From contig CACLTT010000001.1 of assembly GCA_902609885.1 (NCBI GenBank), positions 140,723 to 204,722 on the forward strand: a stretch of DNA of 64,000 bases, read 5' to 3'. Origin of the DNA: an uncultured Candidatus Hydrogenedens sp. (GTDB lineage Bacteria > Desulfobacterota_D > UBA1144). Numbering within the stretch: position 1 is the first letter of the stretch; every line of letters begins with the position of its first letter. Position numbers and translations under genes: made by a program. The notes beneath the pieces were generated by a model. The model did not search any database. It was not told where the DNA came from and worked only from the letters and a program-made list of their open reading frames with translations. Below are positions 10,891 to 25,732 of this stretch, piece by piece.

Positions 10891-11934
10891 ATGCTATATA
10901 ATTTATTAAAACCTATAATATGGCAAATTAATCCTGAAATAGCTCATGATATTGTTATAAAACTTTTAAAAAATAATATTGTCAATTTATTTCTAAAATC
11001 AAAACCTAATGAAATACTTAAATGTAAATTAGGCAACATCGAGTTACCTTCTCCCATAGGTTTAGCGGCAGGATTCGATAAAAATTTTGAAGTATTTGAT
11101 AAAATGTTTAATTTAGGATTTGGGTTTGTTGAAGCTGGAACCGTAACACCTCTACCTCAGTCAGGAAATGAGAAGCCTAGGATTTTTAGGCTTCAAGAAG
11201 ATGAAGCTCTAATTAATAGATTGGGTTTCAATAATAAAGGCTTGTCAGTCATTAAAGACAATATATTGTCTAAATATAGCAGGTTCATATCTCACAAATT
11301 AGGAGCAAACATTGGTCCGAATAAAGATTCGACTAATAGAATTGGTGATTATGTAACTTGTTATAATTCCTTAGTGAAGTTTACTGACTATATAACAGTC
11401 AATATTTCATCGCCTAACACGCCTGGTCTCAGAAATTTTGAAAATAAAGAAATTGATGATCTTCTTAATGAATTAAGTAGAAATAGGCAAAATAGTAAAA
11501 GTATTTTTATTAAAATATCCCCTGACTTAGAGAGAAATGATCTTGAGGAATCTATAAATAAAATATTGAACTATGGAATGGATGGAGTTGTTCTTACAAA
11601 TACTTCAATAGCAAGACCTCAATATTTACAGTCAAAATTTTCATCTGAAAAAGGTGGATTATCAGGGAAGCCACTGCAAGATAAATCTCGTGAATCAATT
11701 TCTATAGCATTTAAAATTACTCAAAATCAAATCCCTATAATAGGTGTAGGCGGTATTTTTGACCATAATGATGTGATAAATTCTTTAAAGGCAGGAGCCA
11801 GTGCCGTACAAATATATACTGGTTTAATATATAGAGGCCCAGGCATAGCTCGTAATATCAATGATGAATTAGTAAATTATTTAAGAATAAACGGACTTAA
11901 AAATATTTCAGAATTAATTGGTATTAATCATTAG
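10891..11934 (+). CDS. pyrD: Dihydroorotate dehydrogenase (quinone type)
   Basis: PIGLAAGFDKN, INISSPNTPGLR, GVGGI motifs. Confidence 0.95.
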   Translation: MLYNLLKPIIWQINPEIAHDIVIKLLKNNIVNLFLKSKPNEILKCKLGNIELPSPIGLAAGFDKNFEVFDKMFNLGFGFVEAGTVTPLPQSGNEKPRIFRLQEDEALINRLGFNNKGLSVIKDNILSKYSRFISHKLGANIGPNKDSTNRIGDYVTCYNSLVKFTDYITVNISSPNTPGLRNFENKEIDDLLNELSRNRQNSKSIFIKISPDLERNDLEESINKILNYGMDGVVLTNTSIARPQYLQSKFSSEKGGLSGKPLQDKSRESISIAFKITQNQIPIIGVGGIFDHNDVINSLKAGASAVQIYTGLIYRGPGIARNINDELVNYLRINGLKNISELIGINH

Positions 11935-12633
11935 TTTTTCACCATTATCAATATTGAAAATTTGACCGTTTATTTTTTTATTTTTAATAATATAATCAAT
12001 AATATTTAAAATTGCCGATATTCCTTCTTCTGACTTATAATTTTTTTTATATAAGTTTTTAATTTTTTTATTATTAGGCTTTAGTACCGGCCCCAAGTTG
12101 ATGGAATTCATTCTAACGCTATTTTTTAGATTTTTTGAAAATGTTCTAGTGAGCGCATCAAGCCCCATTTTAGAAATTATATAACTACTGAATTTTGTCC
12201 ATTGATTCGTTAAACAAACAGCATCTCCAATATTTATAATATTCCCCGATGATTTTTTAATCATATGCTCGCTTATATGCTTAGACAAAAGAATCGGAGA
12301 AATTAAATTAATATTTAAATTTTTTAGTATTATATTATCCGAATTCTTATCCTCAATAAAAATTGATGCATTATTAATTAGTAAATCGATTGTGCCAAAT
12401 TTTTTTATGCATTGATTTGAAAATTTTTTAATATTATTAATGTTATTAAAATCATATTTTATAATTTTCGAGGTTATACCATGCTCAAACAATAATTTTT
12501 TTAAATTTTTTGCATCGTTAGCACTTTGATTATAATGAATAAGTGGCTGATAGTTATTATTAGCAAGATGTATTACTATCTCTCTGCCTATTCGCTTAGC
12601 ACTACCAGTTACCAGAGCTATTTTTTTATTCAT
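11914..12633 (-). CDS. SDR oxidoreductase, pteridine-reductase/FolM-like
   Basis: VTGSAKRIGREI (TGxxxRIG variant), N-N-A and Y-x3-K active site. Confidence 0.7.
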   Translation of the reverse strand: MNKKIALVTGSAKRIGREIVIHLANNNYQPLIHYNQSANDAKNLKKLLFEHGITSKIIKYDFNNINNIKKFSNQCIKKFGTIDLLINNASIFIEDKNSDNIILKNLNINLISPILLSKHISEHMIKKSSGNIINIGDAVCLTNQWTKFSSYIISKMGLDALTRTFSKNLKNSVRMNSINLGPVLKPNNKKIKNLYKKNYKSEEGISAILNIIDYIIKNKKINGQIFNIDNGEKLMINTN

Positions 12634-13051
12634 ATATATCAGTTGTCATTTCTTGAAAAATGTCTTCTTTTTCATTAATTTCCCAGGAAATAAGATCCTT
12701 GTATTTATTATCATAAATTGAATAAATCATATAAACCATTTCAGGCCATGCATATAATTTGTCAGTTTCAGATGCTATTGCTGGGTGATTTGGATGAGAA
12801 TGATAAATTCCGATAATTGATCTACCCAAGTCTTTAGCTATTTTTTCGCCTTGAATATAGTCTTTAGGATTCAGCTCGTATCTATCAACAGCTCTTTTAG
12901 TATTTATATTCTGACATTCATGAAAATTTTCAACTTCATAGCCTGCATTTTTTCTATTTCCTATTAATATTCCACAAACTTCGTTAGGAAACCCTTTTTC
13001 ACAAATTTTAATAAGTTTTTCATTTATAGTTTTTGATATTCTTACCACCAC
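12626..13051 (-). CDS. JAMM/Mov34 (M67) metallopeptidase, Mec+-like
   Basis: EVCGILIG and GIYHSHPNHPAIASETD JAMM motif; overlaps the cysteine synthase gene. Confidence 0.88.
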   Translation of the reverse strand: MVVRISKTINEKLIKICEKGFPNEVCGILIGNRKNAGYEVENFHECQNINTKRAVDRYELNPKDYIQGEKIAKDLGRSIIGIYHSHPNHPAIASETDKLYAWPEMVYMIYSIYDNKYKDLISWEINEKEDIFQEMTTDIYE

Positions 13052-13983
13052 ACTCCTCCGCTTAAATATCTATATCCACCATCTGGGATAACACATACAA
13101 TATTTGCAACATCAGTTTTTTTGAGTTCTTCAAGAGCAGCTAAAACTACAGCTCCACCTGAATGTCCAACAAACATACCCTCAAGTTTTACTAGATCTTC
13201 CATGATTTCATATGATTTTTCAGTATTTGCCCAATAAGTTAAGTCAATACAGTTATCAGTATATATTCCAGGGATTATCGAAGTAGGGATATGCTTAAGA
13301 CCCTCAAGACCATGAAGAGAGCTATCTGGTTGGACAGCAATAACTTTTATATTAGGATTTTTTTCTTTTAGAAATTTAGAGGTTCCCGTAACAGTTCCAC
13401 TAGTCCCAATACCAGCTACAAAATGTGTAATATCTCCGTTCATTTGCTCCCAGATTTCTGGACCAGTAGTATTATAATGTGCTATAGGATTAGCAGGATT
13501 ATTATACTGATCTGGCATAAAATATTTATCTGAATATTTTTTTGCAAGCTTTCTAGCTTCTAGTATTGCTCCATCGGAACCTTCAAATGGACTAGAAAAA
13601 ATAATTTTTGCCCCGTATGCCTCAAGTGTTTTTTTTCTTTCAATGTTGATATTCTCTGGTGTTACAAGTTCCACTTTAAATCCCAGTGCTGATCCTATCA
13701 TCGCATATGCTATAGCAGTATTTCCAGAAGAAGAATCCATTATAGTTTTTTTATAATTTAATTTCTTATCTTTTATTCCATTTTCAATCATGGAAAGTGC
13801 TGCACGATCTTTTATTGAGCCGCCTGGATTAAACCATTCTGCTTTTATATAAATTTTTTTATCTGGTGACAAATCCTTAAATCCAGAAAGTTTAATCATT
13901 GGAGTTTCCCCGATTATATCAACAATTGAGTCAATATTTGCGAGTTCATTTGATATTTTGCTCATTGAAATTAAATTTAACAC
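13042..13983 (-). CDS. cysM: Cysteine synthase (CysM-like)
   Basis: NPGGSIKDRAA, SSGNTAIA, GTSGTVTG motifs. Confidence 0.9.
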   Translation of the reverse strand: MLNLISMSKISNELANIDSIVDIIGETPMIKLSGFKDLSPDKKIYIKAEWFNPGGSIKDRAALSMIENGIKDKKLNYKKTIMDSSSGNTAIAYAMIGSALGFKVELVTPENINIERKKTLEAYGAKIIFSSPFEGSDGAILEARKLAKKYSDKYFMPDQYNNPANPIAHYNTTGPEIWEQMNGDITHFVAGIGTSGTVTGTSKFLKEKNPNIKVIAVQPDSSLHGLEGLKHIPTSIIPGIYTDNCIDLTYWANTEKSYEIMEDLVKLEGMFVGHSGGAVVLAALEELKKTDVANIVCVIPDGGYRYLSGGVWW

Positions 13984-13998
13984 ATTCTGAGGAATGTA

Positions 13999-14700
13999 TT
14001 AATAATTATGATAATTGATAATTGATTTAAAGAATCTGATTCCGTCTATATTATTAAATACTTTTTCGCTAACTCTTTCAGGGTGGGGCATTAACCCAAC
14101 AACATTTCCTTCTTTATTAGTAACTCCAGCTATATTTAATAATGAGCCATTCGGATTAGACTTTTTTGTAATATCTCCATTTTCACTACAATATGAAAAA
14201 ATTATTTGATCATTATCTTTCAAACTTTTCAATATTTTTTTATCCACATAATAGTTCCCTTCAGCATGTGCAATAGGTATTCTAATGACCTCATTACTGC
14301 TATATAAATTAGTAAATCTAGAATTGTTGTTAACCTTTAAATTTATATCTTTACATATAAATTTAAGATTTGTATTTCTAATGAGAGTTCCTGGAAGCAA
14401 TTTTAGTTCAGTTAATATCTGAAAGCCATTACAAATCCCTATTATAGATCCACCTTGATTTGCAAATCTTATCAAAGCTTTAGAAATTCTACTTTGAGAC
14501 GCAATTGAACCTGTCCTTAGATAATCACCATATGAAAACCCACCTGGAACAACAACGCAATCAACTTTTGAAATCGATGTTTCATTATGCCAAATTACTT
14601 TGCAATTTTGCTTTAGCACCTTACTTATTACATGAAAACAGTCACGTTCGCAGTTTGTGCCAGGAAAATTTAATATTGCAAAATTAATTTTTTTCATCAT
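13999..14700 (-). CDS. purQ: Phosphoribosylformylglycinamidine synthase subunit PurQ
   Basis: NFPGTNCERD, GGFSYGDYLR, GICNGFQ, HAEG motifs. Confidence 0.95.
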   Translation of the reverse strand: MMKKINFAILNFPGTNCERDCFHVISKVLKQNCKVIWHNETSISKVDCVVVPGGFSYGDYLRTGSIASQSRISKALIRFANQGGSIIGICNGFQILTELKLLPGTLIRNTNLKFICKDINLKVNNNSRFTNLYSSNEVIRIPIAHAEGNYYVDKKILKSLKDNDQIIFSYCSENGDITKKSNPNGSLLNIAGVTNKEGNVVGLMPHPERVSEKVFNNIDGIRFFKSIINYHNY

Positions 14701-14944
14701 TTATTTTAAAAGTATATTTTTCAATCACTTCGTTTACTAAAAGTTTTTTACATAATTGAATAACAATTTGAGAGCATTTCTTTTTATTGGCTGCTTTTAT
14801 TTTAAAAGTTATTTTTTTTCCAACTTTGAATTCTGTAGCATCTAAATTGGATATATTTTTAAGAGAATTTTCAATAGCTTCTCCTTGTGGGTCAAGAACG
14901 CTACCTATAGGCATTATATTTAAATCGATTGTAAATTTAGGCAT
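14684..14944 (-). CDS. purS: Phosphoribosylformylglycinamidine synthase subunit PurS
   Basis: Size, D-P-Q-G-E-A-I motif and linkage to purQ. Confidence 0.85.
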   Translation of the reverse strand: MPKFTIDLNIMPIGSVLDPQGEAIENSLKNISNLDATEFKVGKKITFKIKAANKKKCSQIVIQLCKKLLVNEVIEKYTFKINDEKN

Positions 14945-15803
14945 TTTTTTTGAAAAATTTAATTAAATTATTTAGCTCCTCCATACTGTCATATCTTATT
15001 TCAACTTTACCCTTATTTCCATTACCTTTCACTTTAATGATTAAACCCATCTGGAGTTCCATTTCTTTTTTTAGATTATCTAGATACATATCATTATTAT
15101 CAGAAGTATTAGAGTTTTTCTTATTTTTTTGGGTCTTTGCTATTTTTTCAATATCTCTAACACTTAGATTTTTCATAATTATTTGCTCTGCAATTTTTAT
15201 TATTTCATTCTCACTACCTAGTGCTAAGAGAGCTATTGCATGACCTCTGGATATTTTTCCTTCTATTATCGAATTAAGAACCTTTTTTGGTAATTCTAAT
15301 ATTCGCAAGGTATTACTGATACTAGCTCTTTTTTTACCAGTGACTTTTATTAATTGTTCATTAGAAAAATTATATTTTTCTATTAAATCTTTTATAGCCA
15401 TTGCAGCCTCAACTGGATTTAAGTTTTCTCTTTGAATATTTTCAACTAAAGCTAATTCAAATAGATTTTTATCATCTATATTTATTATGTTTACTGGAAC
15501 TTTTTTTATTCCTGCTATTTGAGAGGCTCTCCATCTCCTTTCTCCAGCTATTATTGTAAATTTACCATCATCATTATTTTTTACAGTAATAGGCTGTAAC
15601 AACCCATGCGCCTTAATAGACTCTGATAAATCCTTCAAGGATTCTTCATCAAATCTTTTCCTTGGTTGATCACTATTTGGAAGAAGGTCATTAATGAATA
15701 ATTCACTATTTTTGTTTATGTTAGAAGAATTTGAACTATTGTTAGAACGAATAAGTGAATCCAATCCTTTACCAAGAGATTTTTTCAATATAAGTTCCTC
15801 CAT
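14937..15803 (-). CDS. parB: Chromosome partitioning protein ParB
   Basis: LGKGLDSLI, LPNSDQPRKRFDEESL, GERRWRA, helix-turn-helix. Confidence 0.95.
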   Translation of the reverse strand: MEELILKKSLGKGLDSLIRSNNSSNSSNINKNSELFINDLLPNSDQPRKRFDEESLKDLSESIKAHGLLQPITVKNNDDGKFTIIAGERRWRASQIAGIKKVPVNIINIDDKNLFELALVENIQRENLNPVEAAMAIKDLIEKYNFSNEQLIKVTGKKRASISNTLRILELPKKVLNSIIEGKISRGHAIALLALGSENEIIKIAEQIIMKNLSVRDIEKIAKTQKNKKNSNTSDNNDMYLDNLKKEMELQMGLIIKVKGNGNKGKVEIRYDSMEELNNLIKFFKKNA

Positions 15804-16572
15804 TGTTTAATATAAGTTCTTTTGACAACTCCATATAGGATTTGGAGCCCAAACAATATTTATCATAATTAAATATACATTTTCCAAAGCTAGGGCTTTC
15901 GGCTAGCTTAACATTTTTTGGGATAATTGTTTTCATAACTTGATCTCCAAAAAAATTTTTTACTTCGTTTACAACTGTTTTGCATATATTATTTCTTGAA
16001 TCAAACATTGTTAATACAAAACCTTCTATATCTAAATTTTCATTTATTCTCTCTCTAACTAGATTTATTGTTTTATTCAATTGAGCTAATCCTTCCATTG
16101 CATAAAATTCACATTGTATTGGAACTAGTATTGCATTCGAAGCTGATAAAGCATTGATCGATAATAAGCTTAGCGATGGAGGACAGTCTATAATGATAAA
16201 GTCAAAATCCTTAATATCTTCAAAATTAATATTCTTTTTTAATATGTTTTCTCTATGTTCAACATCATGTAATTCTATGTCTGCACCAGCTAATTCTGCT
16301 GTGGCAGGACATATATATATTTTTTTATTATCAGTAATTTCAATTTTTTTTATAATATTATTAATCTTTTCTTTTCCACTTAATAAATCATATGTAGTTA
16401 AATTAAGATCTTCTTTATTTATTCCTAAGCCACTTGTGGCATTGCCTTGAGGATCGAGGTCTATTATAAGAATTTTTTTACTTAACAAGGAAAGCCCAGC
16501 TGCTAAGTTAACTACAGTTGTAGTCTTTCCTACTCCACCTTTTTGATTAATGACTGCAATAACTTTTGGCAT
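15769..16572 (-). CDS. parA: Chromosome partitioning ATPase ParA/Soj
   Basis: NQKGGVGKTTTVVNLAA deviant Walker A, DLDPQGNA. Confidence 0.96.
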   Translation of the reverse strand: MPKVIAVINQKGGVGKTTTVVNLAAGLSLLSKKILIIDLDPQGNATSGLGINKEDLNLTTYDLLSGKEKINNIIKKIEITDNKKIYICPATAELAGADIELHDVEHRENILKKNINFEDIKDFDFIIIDCPPSLSLLSINALSASNAILVPIQCEFYAMEGLAQLNKTINLVRERINENLDIEGFVLTMFDSRNNICKTVVNEVKNFFGDQVMKTIIPKNVKLAESPSFGKCIFNYDKYCLGSKSYMELSKELILNNGGTYIEKISW

Positions 16573-16627
16573 TTTTAGTATTATATAGCCAAAAATTAAT
16601 ATAATAAAAATATATTTTAGAAGTTTC

Positions 16628-16655
16628 TTGACAATTACTTGGATTGATATAAATT
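16628..16655 (+). promoter_or_regulatory. Candidate rRNA operon promoter
   Basis: TTGACA at 16628-16633 with an AT-rich -10 candidate (TATAAATT) downstream; the -10 register is uncertain. Confidence 0.5.
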
Positions 16656-16750
16656 AATTAGCTCCACGTTTTCGTGGGTGATATTTGAAAATTTATTAGA
16701 AGATACGTGTGAGTTTTTCGAGCCAATTAAATTAAACAAAATCTTTTTAT

Positions 16751-18262
<1,512 letters not shown>

Positions 18263-18323
18263 ACTGGAGTATTCCAGTGCTCGATACTTTCACGTGTCTT
18301 CTTCTAAACATTCAACTTCAGCG

Positions 18324-18397
<74 letters not shown>

Positions 18398-18420
18398 TAA
18401 GATAGAGCTCTGAATTACAG

Positions 18421-18493
18421 GGGGGTGTAGCTCAGTTGGGAGAGCGCCTGCTTTGCAAGCAGGAGGTCGTCGGTTCGATCCCGATCACCTCCA
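18421..18493 (+). tRNA. tRNA-Ala (TGC)
   Basis: GGGGGTG/CACCTCC acceptor, anticodon TGC, in the 16S-23S spacer. Confidence 0.96.
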
Positions 18494-18625
18494 GAACTCT
18501 CATCTTTTTGTTTATAAAACAGAGTTATTTGAAAATTTAAGAGAAGGCAATAAATATTGATTGAGATTAATTATAATTATTAATCAAAGATCCTTGGTGA
18601 AATGGATAAGTACATATGTACTTCG

Positions 18626-21627
<3,002 letters not shown>

Positions 21628-21708
21628 ACGAAGTATGTAAATACTTATTCATTTTTTATTATTGCCTTCTTTTAAATTTTTAGATAGCTAGAAATCTCTT
21701 AATTAATT

Positions 21709-22659
21709 TTACTTTTTATCTTTAAGATTTTCATCTAAGACTCTTAAAATATTTTGGCCTAAGAATTTATCAATGATTTTTGATTTTATTTTATTTTTTT
21801 TTAGCATATCACTAATTTTCTCAAAATCTGATGGCTTTCTGATTTCATTAGGGAAATCTTTTATTGGAGCTCCATCGATGTCAGATCCCAGGCTAATATG
21901 ATCCTCGCCACAAATATTTAATATATTTTTAAAGTGTGGAAGAATATCTGAAATAGAAACATTTTTTTTTGATGAAATAAATCTGTTATATAAAACTATA
22001 CCAATAACACCACCAAGATCTGAGATATTTTTTAATTGTTTATTACTCAAATTTCTTTCATGCCTTCTAATTTTTTTACAATTTGAATGAGTGGCTATTG
22101 GTATTAATTTCGTTTCTTTTATAGCTCTTTTAAAACTGTTTTCTGATAAGTGTGAAAGATCTAAAGATATACCTAAGTCATTCATTTTATTAATTAATTT
22201 AATCCCTTCTTCCTTTAAAGGACCATCTTTTGAAACACCAAATGCATATTTATTTTCGTCATTCCATGTCAGACCGATCGTTCTAACACCTTTTTCATAG
22301 AAGATATTTAAATCTTTAATTTTTTTTATAGGCTCAGCACCTTCCATTAAAAAATAAAGACCAATTCTTTTTTTATTAATTTTTTTTAATGATTTAAAAT
22401 TTTTTAAATGATAAAAGTTTTTATATTTTTTAAAAATACTTTCATAGAGTTTTATTTGTTTTATTGCTTCATCGTAATGTGAATCTTTTCTTCTATGCGA
22501 AACAAAAATAGTAGAGAATATAATATTTATTTTTGAATTAACTAATGATTCATATGAGATCATTAGGTTCTCGATATTTTCTTCAAATAGTCGTCTGTTA
22601 GCTCTTACAGAATAAGCTATATCCTGATGACAATCTACTAATATTGAATTTTTATTCAC
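21709..22659 (-). CDS. Membrane dipeptidase (M19 family)
   Basis: LVDCHQDIAYSV, ATHSNC, GSDIDG motifs. Confidence 0.85.
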   Translation of the reverse strand: MNKNSILVDCHQDIAYSVRANRRLFEENIENLMISYESLVNSKINIIFSTIFVSHRRKDSHYDEAIKQIKLYESIFKKYKNFYHLKNFKSLKKINKKRIGLYFLMEGAEPIKKIKDLNIFYEKGVRTIGLTWNDENKYAFGVSKDGPLKEEGIKLINKMNDLGISLDLSHLSENSFKRAIKETKLIPIATHSNCKKIRRHERNLSNKQLKNISDLGGVIGIVLYNRFISSKKNVSISDILPHFKNILNICGEDHISLGSDIDGAPIKDFPNEIRKPSDFEKISDMLKKNKIKSKIIDKFLGQNILRVLDENLKDKK

Positions 22660-22683
22660 TAAAATATTATAACAAAGTTAAAA

Positions 22684-23550
22684 TTATAATAGAGATTTAA
22701 GTGTTTCGCCCATCTCCGCTGGACTTGGTGACACTTTTATACCAACAGACTCGAGAACATTTTTCTTCTCTTCAGCTGAGCCAGAACTTCCAGATACGAT
22801 TGCACCCGCATGGCCCATTCTTTTTCCTTTAGGAGCTGTTGCTCCGGCAATAAATGCTGCAACAGGTTTTTTAAAATTATCTTTTATCCAATGAGCAGCT
22901 TCTTGTTCGGCGCTACCACCAATTTCGCCAATCATTATAACTCCCTCAGTCTTAGGGTCATTATTAAAAAGCTCTAAGATATCTATAAAAGTAGATCCAA
23001 TAATAGGATCTCCACCAATCCCAACACAGCTAGATTGTCCAATTCCTAGTTGAGTTAATTGCCAAACAGCTTCATAAGTAAGTGTTCCACTTTTAGAAAT
23101 AATTCCAATATTTCCTTCTTTATGAATATATCCAGGCATAATTCCAACTTTTGCTTCTCCTGGCGTAATAACTCCAGGACAATTTGGACCAATCAGTGTT
23201 GATGATGATGCATCTACAACTTTTTTAACACTAACCATATCATTAGTGGGTATTCCTTCAGTTATACAAATTATAAGCTCAACGCCTGCATCGGTTGCCT
23301 CTAGAATTGCATCAGGTGCAAAAGCGGCTGGCACAAAAATAAGGCTAGTATTGGCTCCTTTGGCTTTACGAGCATCAACTACCGAATCAAATACCTCAAA
23401 ACCCTCTACCTCTGTTCCACCTTTTCCAGGTGTAACACCACCAACAACATTAGTTCCATATTCTCTGCATTGAGTTGCATGAAAGAGGCCTTGGCTTCCT
23501 GTTATACCCTGAACTATTAATTTTGTGTCGTTGTTAACTAAAATACTCAT
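22684..23550 (-). CDS. sucD: Succinyl-CoA synthetase alpha subunit
   Basis: [31 protein letters not shown] phospho-His motif; likely start [10 protein letters not shown]. Confidence 0.95.
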   Translation of the reverse strand: MSILVNNDTKLIVQGITGSQGLFHATQCREYGTNVVGGVTPGKGGTEVEGFEVFDSVVDARKAKGANTSLIFVPAAFAPDAILEATDAGVELIICITEGIPTNDMVSVKKVVDASSSTLIGPNCPGVITPGEAKVGIMPGYIHKEGNIGIISKSGTLTYEAVWQLTQLGIGQSSCVGIGGDPIIGSTFIDILELFNNDPKTEGVIMIGEIGGSAEQEAAHWIKDNFKKPVAAFIAGATAPKGKRMGHAGAIVSGSSGSAEEKKNVLESVGIKVSPSPAEMGETLKSLL

Positions 23551-23658
23551 GGGAATTTTGGAAATAAATATTATCACACATCTAAAAATAATCAAAATAT
23601 ATAAAAATATTTTTTTACTGATAAACTATACTGAAATTAGAATATTAGGAGATTAAAT

Positions 23659-24516
23659 TTGAAAATTGCAATAATAGGTGGAAGTGGTCTTTATGATATA
23701 GATAATCCCTCTGAAGCAGAGGAGCAGAACATAGTAACTCCTTGGGGTGAAACCTCATCGTCAATACTCAAAACCAAAAGTGGTGAGAATGAAATTTTCT
23801 TTCTATCTCGACATGGCAGAGGGCATCTTATTTCCCCATCTGAAATAAATTATAGAGCTAATATTTATGCACTTAAATTTCTGGGAGTTGATTGGATTAT
23901 ATCTGTTTCTGCGGTTGGAAGTTTAAAAGAAGAGATAGTTCCTGGAATGATTGTCTTACCTGATCAGTTTATTGATTTTACTAAACAAAGAAAATCTACT
24001 TTCTTTGATGAAGGAATAGTTGCGCATGTTTCAATGGCTAAGCCCATAAGTGAGAAATTATCATTTCATTTAGCAGATGCTTGTAAGCTTTTAGACATAA
24101 ATTTTAAAATGGGTGGAACTTATGTGTGCATAGAGGGTCCTCAATTTTCATCTTTAGCTGAAAGCAATTTCTATAGATCCTTAGGGGCAGATGTTATCGG
24201 AATGACAAATATGCCCGAAGCTAAGCTAGCAAGGGAAGCAGAAATCTGCTATTCAACATTAGCCTTGAGTACCGATTATGATTGTTGGCATGAAGAGCAC
24301 GAGTCTGTTACAGTTGATCAAGTTATTGATACCATGAACAATAATATCTCAAATGCAAAACAAGTTCTTAAAACTGCTACAGATGATTTTGATTTAGTTA
24401 AAGATTCATATATAGAGAACGCTCTTAAAGGATCTATAATATCTTCATTAGATTCCATAAAAGAGGATTCTTTAGAAAAATTATCTGCGATTATTAGAAA
24501 ATATCTTTTATCATAA
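23659..24516 (+). CDS. mtnP: S-methyl-5'-thioadenosine phosphorylase
   Basis: GGSGLYD, FLSRHGRGH, EGPQFSS, GMTNMPEAKLAREAE; TTG start. Confidence 0.92.
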   Translation: MKIAIIGGSGLYDIDNPSEAEEQNIVTPWGETSSSILKTKSGENEIFFLSRHGRGHLISPSEINYRANIYALKFLGVDWIISVSAVGSLKEEIVPGMIVLPDQFIDFTKQRKSTFFDEGIVAHVSMAKPISEKLSFHLADACKLLDINFKMGGTYVCIEGPQFSSLAESNFYRSLGADVIGMTNMPEAKLAREAEICYSTLALSTDYDCWHEEHESVTVDQVIDTMNNNISNAKQVLKTATDDFDLVKDSYIENALKGSIISSLDSIKEDSLEKLSAIIRKYLLS

Positions 24517-24534
24517 ATTAATGGAGGTTGTATT

Positions 24535-25443
24535 ATGTCTATAATAGTAGTTGGCTCAACTGCATTTGATGATATTGAAACACCAAAAGGTAAAAGAGAC
24601 AGAATAATCGGCGGCTCATGTATTTATTTTTCATTGGCCGCTTGTTTCAGATCAAACCCCAGAATTGTATCAGTTGTTGGAAAGGATTTTTCAAAAAATT
24701 TTTTTAAAGAACTTAATAAGAAAGGTATAGATACTTCAGGTCTACTTGTAAAGGATGGCAAAACTTTCTCTTGGGGTGGAAAATATAAATCAATTTCTGA
24801 AGATCCAGAGACAAAGTTCACAAACTTGAATGTTTTTGAAAATTTCCTTCCAATCATTCCAACTTCTTATAAATTAAAAAATAAAATAGTTTTTTTGGCT
24901 AATATTGATCCTGATTTACAGAATAAAGTTTTGGACAGTTTAGATTCAAAAAAATTTATAGGAATGGATACTATGAATTTCTGGATTAATTCAAAAAGAA
25001 AATCCCTTGATAGGGCTTTTGAAAGAATTAATTTATTGACTATAAATGAATTAGAATTAGGTTTGATAACAAAAAAGAAATCACTGGAAAAATCTTTAGA
25101 ATATATTTTTAATAGGTATCCTATTAAATTTTTAGTTGTTAAAAAAGGAAGTTCTGGATCTCTTCTTGCAACACGTAATAGTTTGAATTGGATTCCATGT
25201 TATCCATTTGCAAAAATGATAGACCCTACTGGAGCTGGTGATAGTTTTGCTGGAGGATTATTTAGTTTTTTAAATAATGTAAATTCTTTTGATAAAAAAA
25301 ATATTCTTTTGGGTATGATTTACGGGAGTGCAATTGCTTCTTTTACTATTGAAAGTTTTGGAACTAATAAAATATTTAATTTGTCTAAGAAGGAAATTGA
25401 TAATAGATATAAGTTATTAAAAAAAATTGCTAAGATTATTTAG
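24535..25443 (+). CDS. PfkB-family carbohydrate/nucleoside kinase
   Basis: GGSCIYFSLA and DPTGAGDSFAGG motifs. Confidence 0.85.
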   Translation: MSIIVVGSTAFDDIETPKGKRDRIIGGSCIYFSLAACFRSNPRIVSVVGKDFSKNFFKELNKKGIDTSGLLVKDGKTFSWGGKYKSISEDPETKFTNLNVFENFLPIIPTSYKLKNKIVFLANIDPDLQNKVLDSLDSKKFIGMDTMNFWINSKRKSLDRAFERINLLTINELELGLITKKKSLEKSLEYIFNRYPIKFLVVKKGSSGSLLATRNSLNWIPCYPFAKMIDPTGAGDSFAGGLFSFLNNVNSFDKKNILLGMIYGSAIASFTIESFGTNKIFNLSKKEIDNRYKLLKKIAKII

Positions 25444-25711
25444 TTTCGGCGTCATTAGTAGTCGCTTTAACATACAACATTTTTAGATTTGATAAAGTTT
25501 CATCTATTACTTTTGACTCACTATCAGTTAGATTACCTATTGTTTTTTGTTTAAGTGTATCAAGTATATCAATTAAATCTTTTGCTCTATTCAAATCAGT
25601 CTCAATTTTTCCTGTACTTGGGTCAGGAGCTAAACCAAGGTGAATTGTAGCATTTACCGCATATGATAAAACTATATTCGAAAAATCCATTATTGATTGA
25701 TTTGAAGACAT
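25436..25711 (-). CDS. DUF1844-like small protein
   Basis: FSNIVLSYAVNATIHLG..DLNRAKDLIDILDTLKQKTIGNL pattern. Confidence 0.7.
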   Translation of the reverse strand: MSSNQSIMDFSNIVLSYAVNATIHLGLAPDPSTGKIETDLNRAKDLIDILDTLKQKTIGNLTDSESKVIDETLSNLKMLYVKATTNDAETK

Positions 25712-25732
25712 AACAATATTTTAATACTTAAA

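Noticed and set aside
16573-16750. parS site near parAB
   Set aside because: No TGTTTCACGTGAAACA-like sequence seen near parAB; partial resemblances elsewhere (e.g. in 23S) are too weak.
21628-21708. 5S rRNA after 23S
   Set aside because: Only ~80 nt of AT-rich sequence forming the 23S processing stem; no 5S-like sequence.
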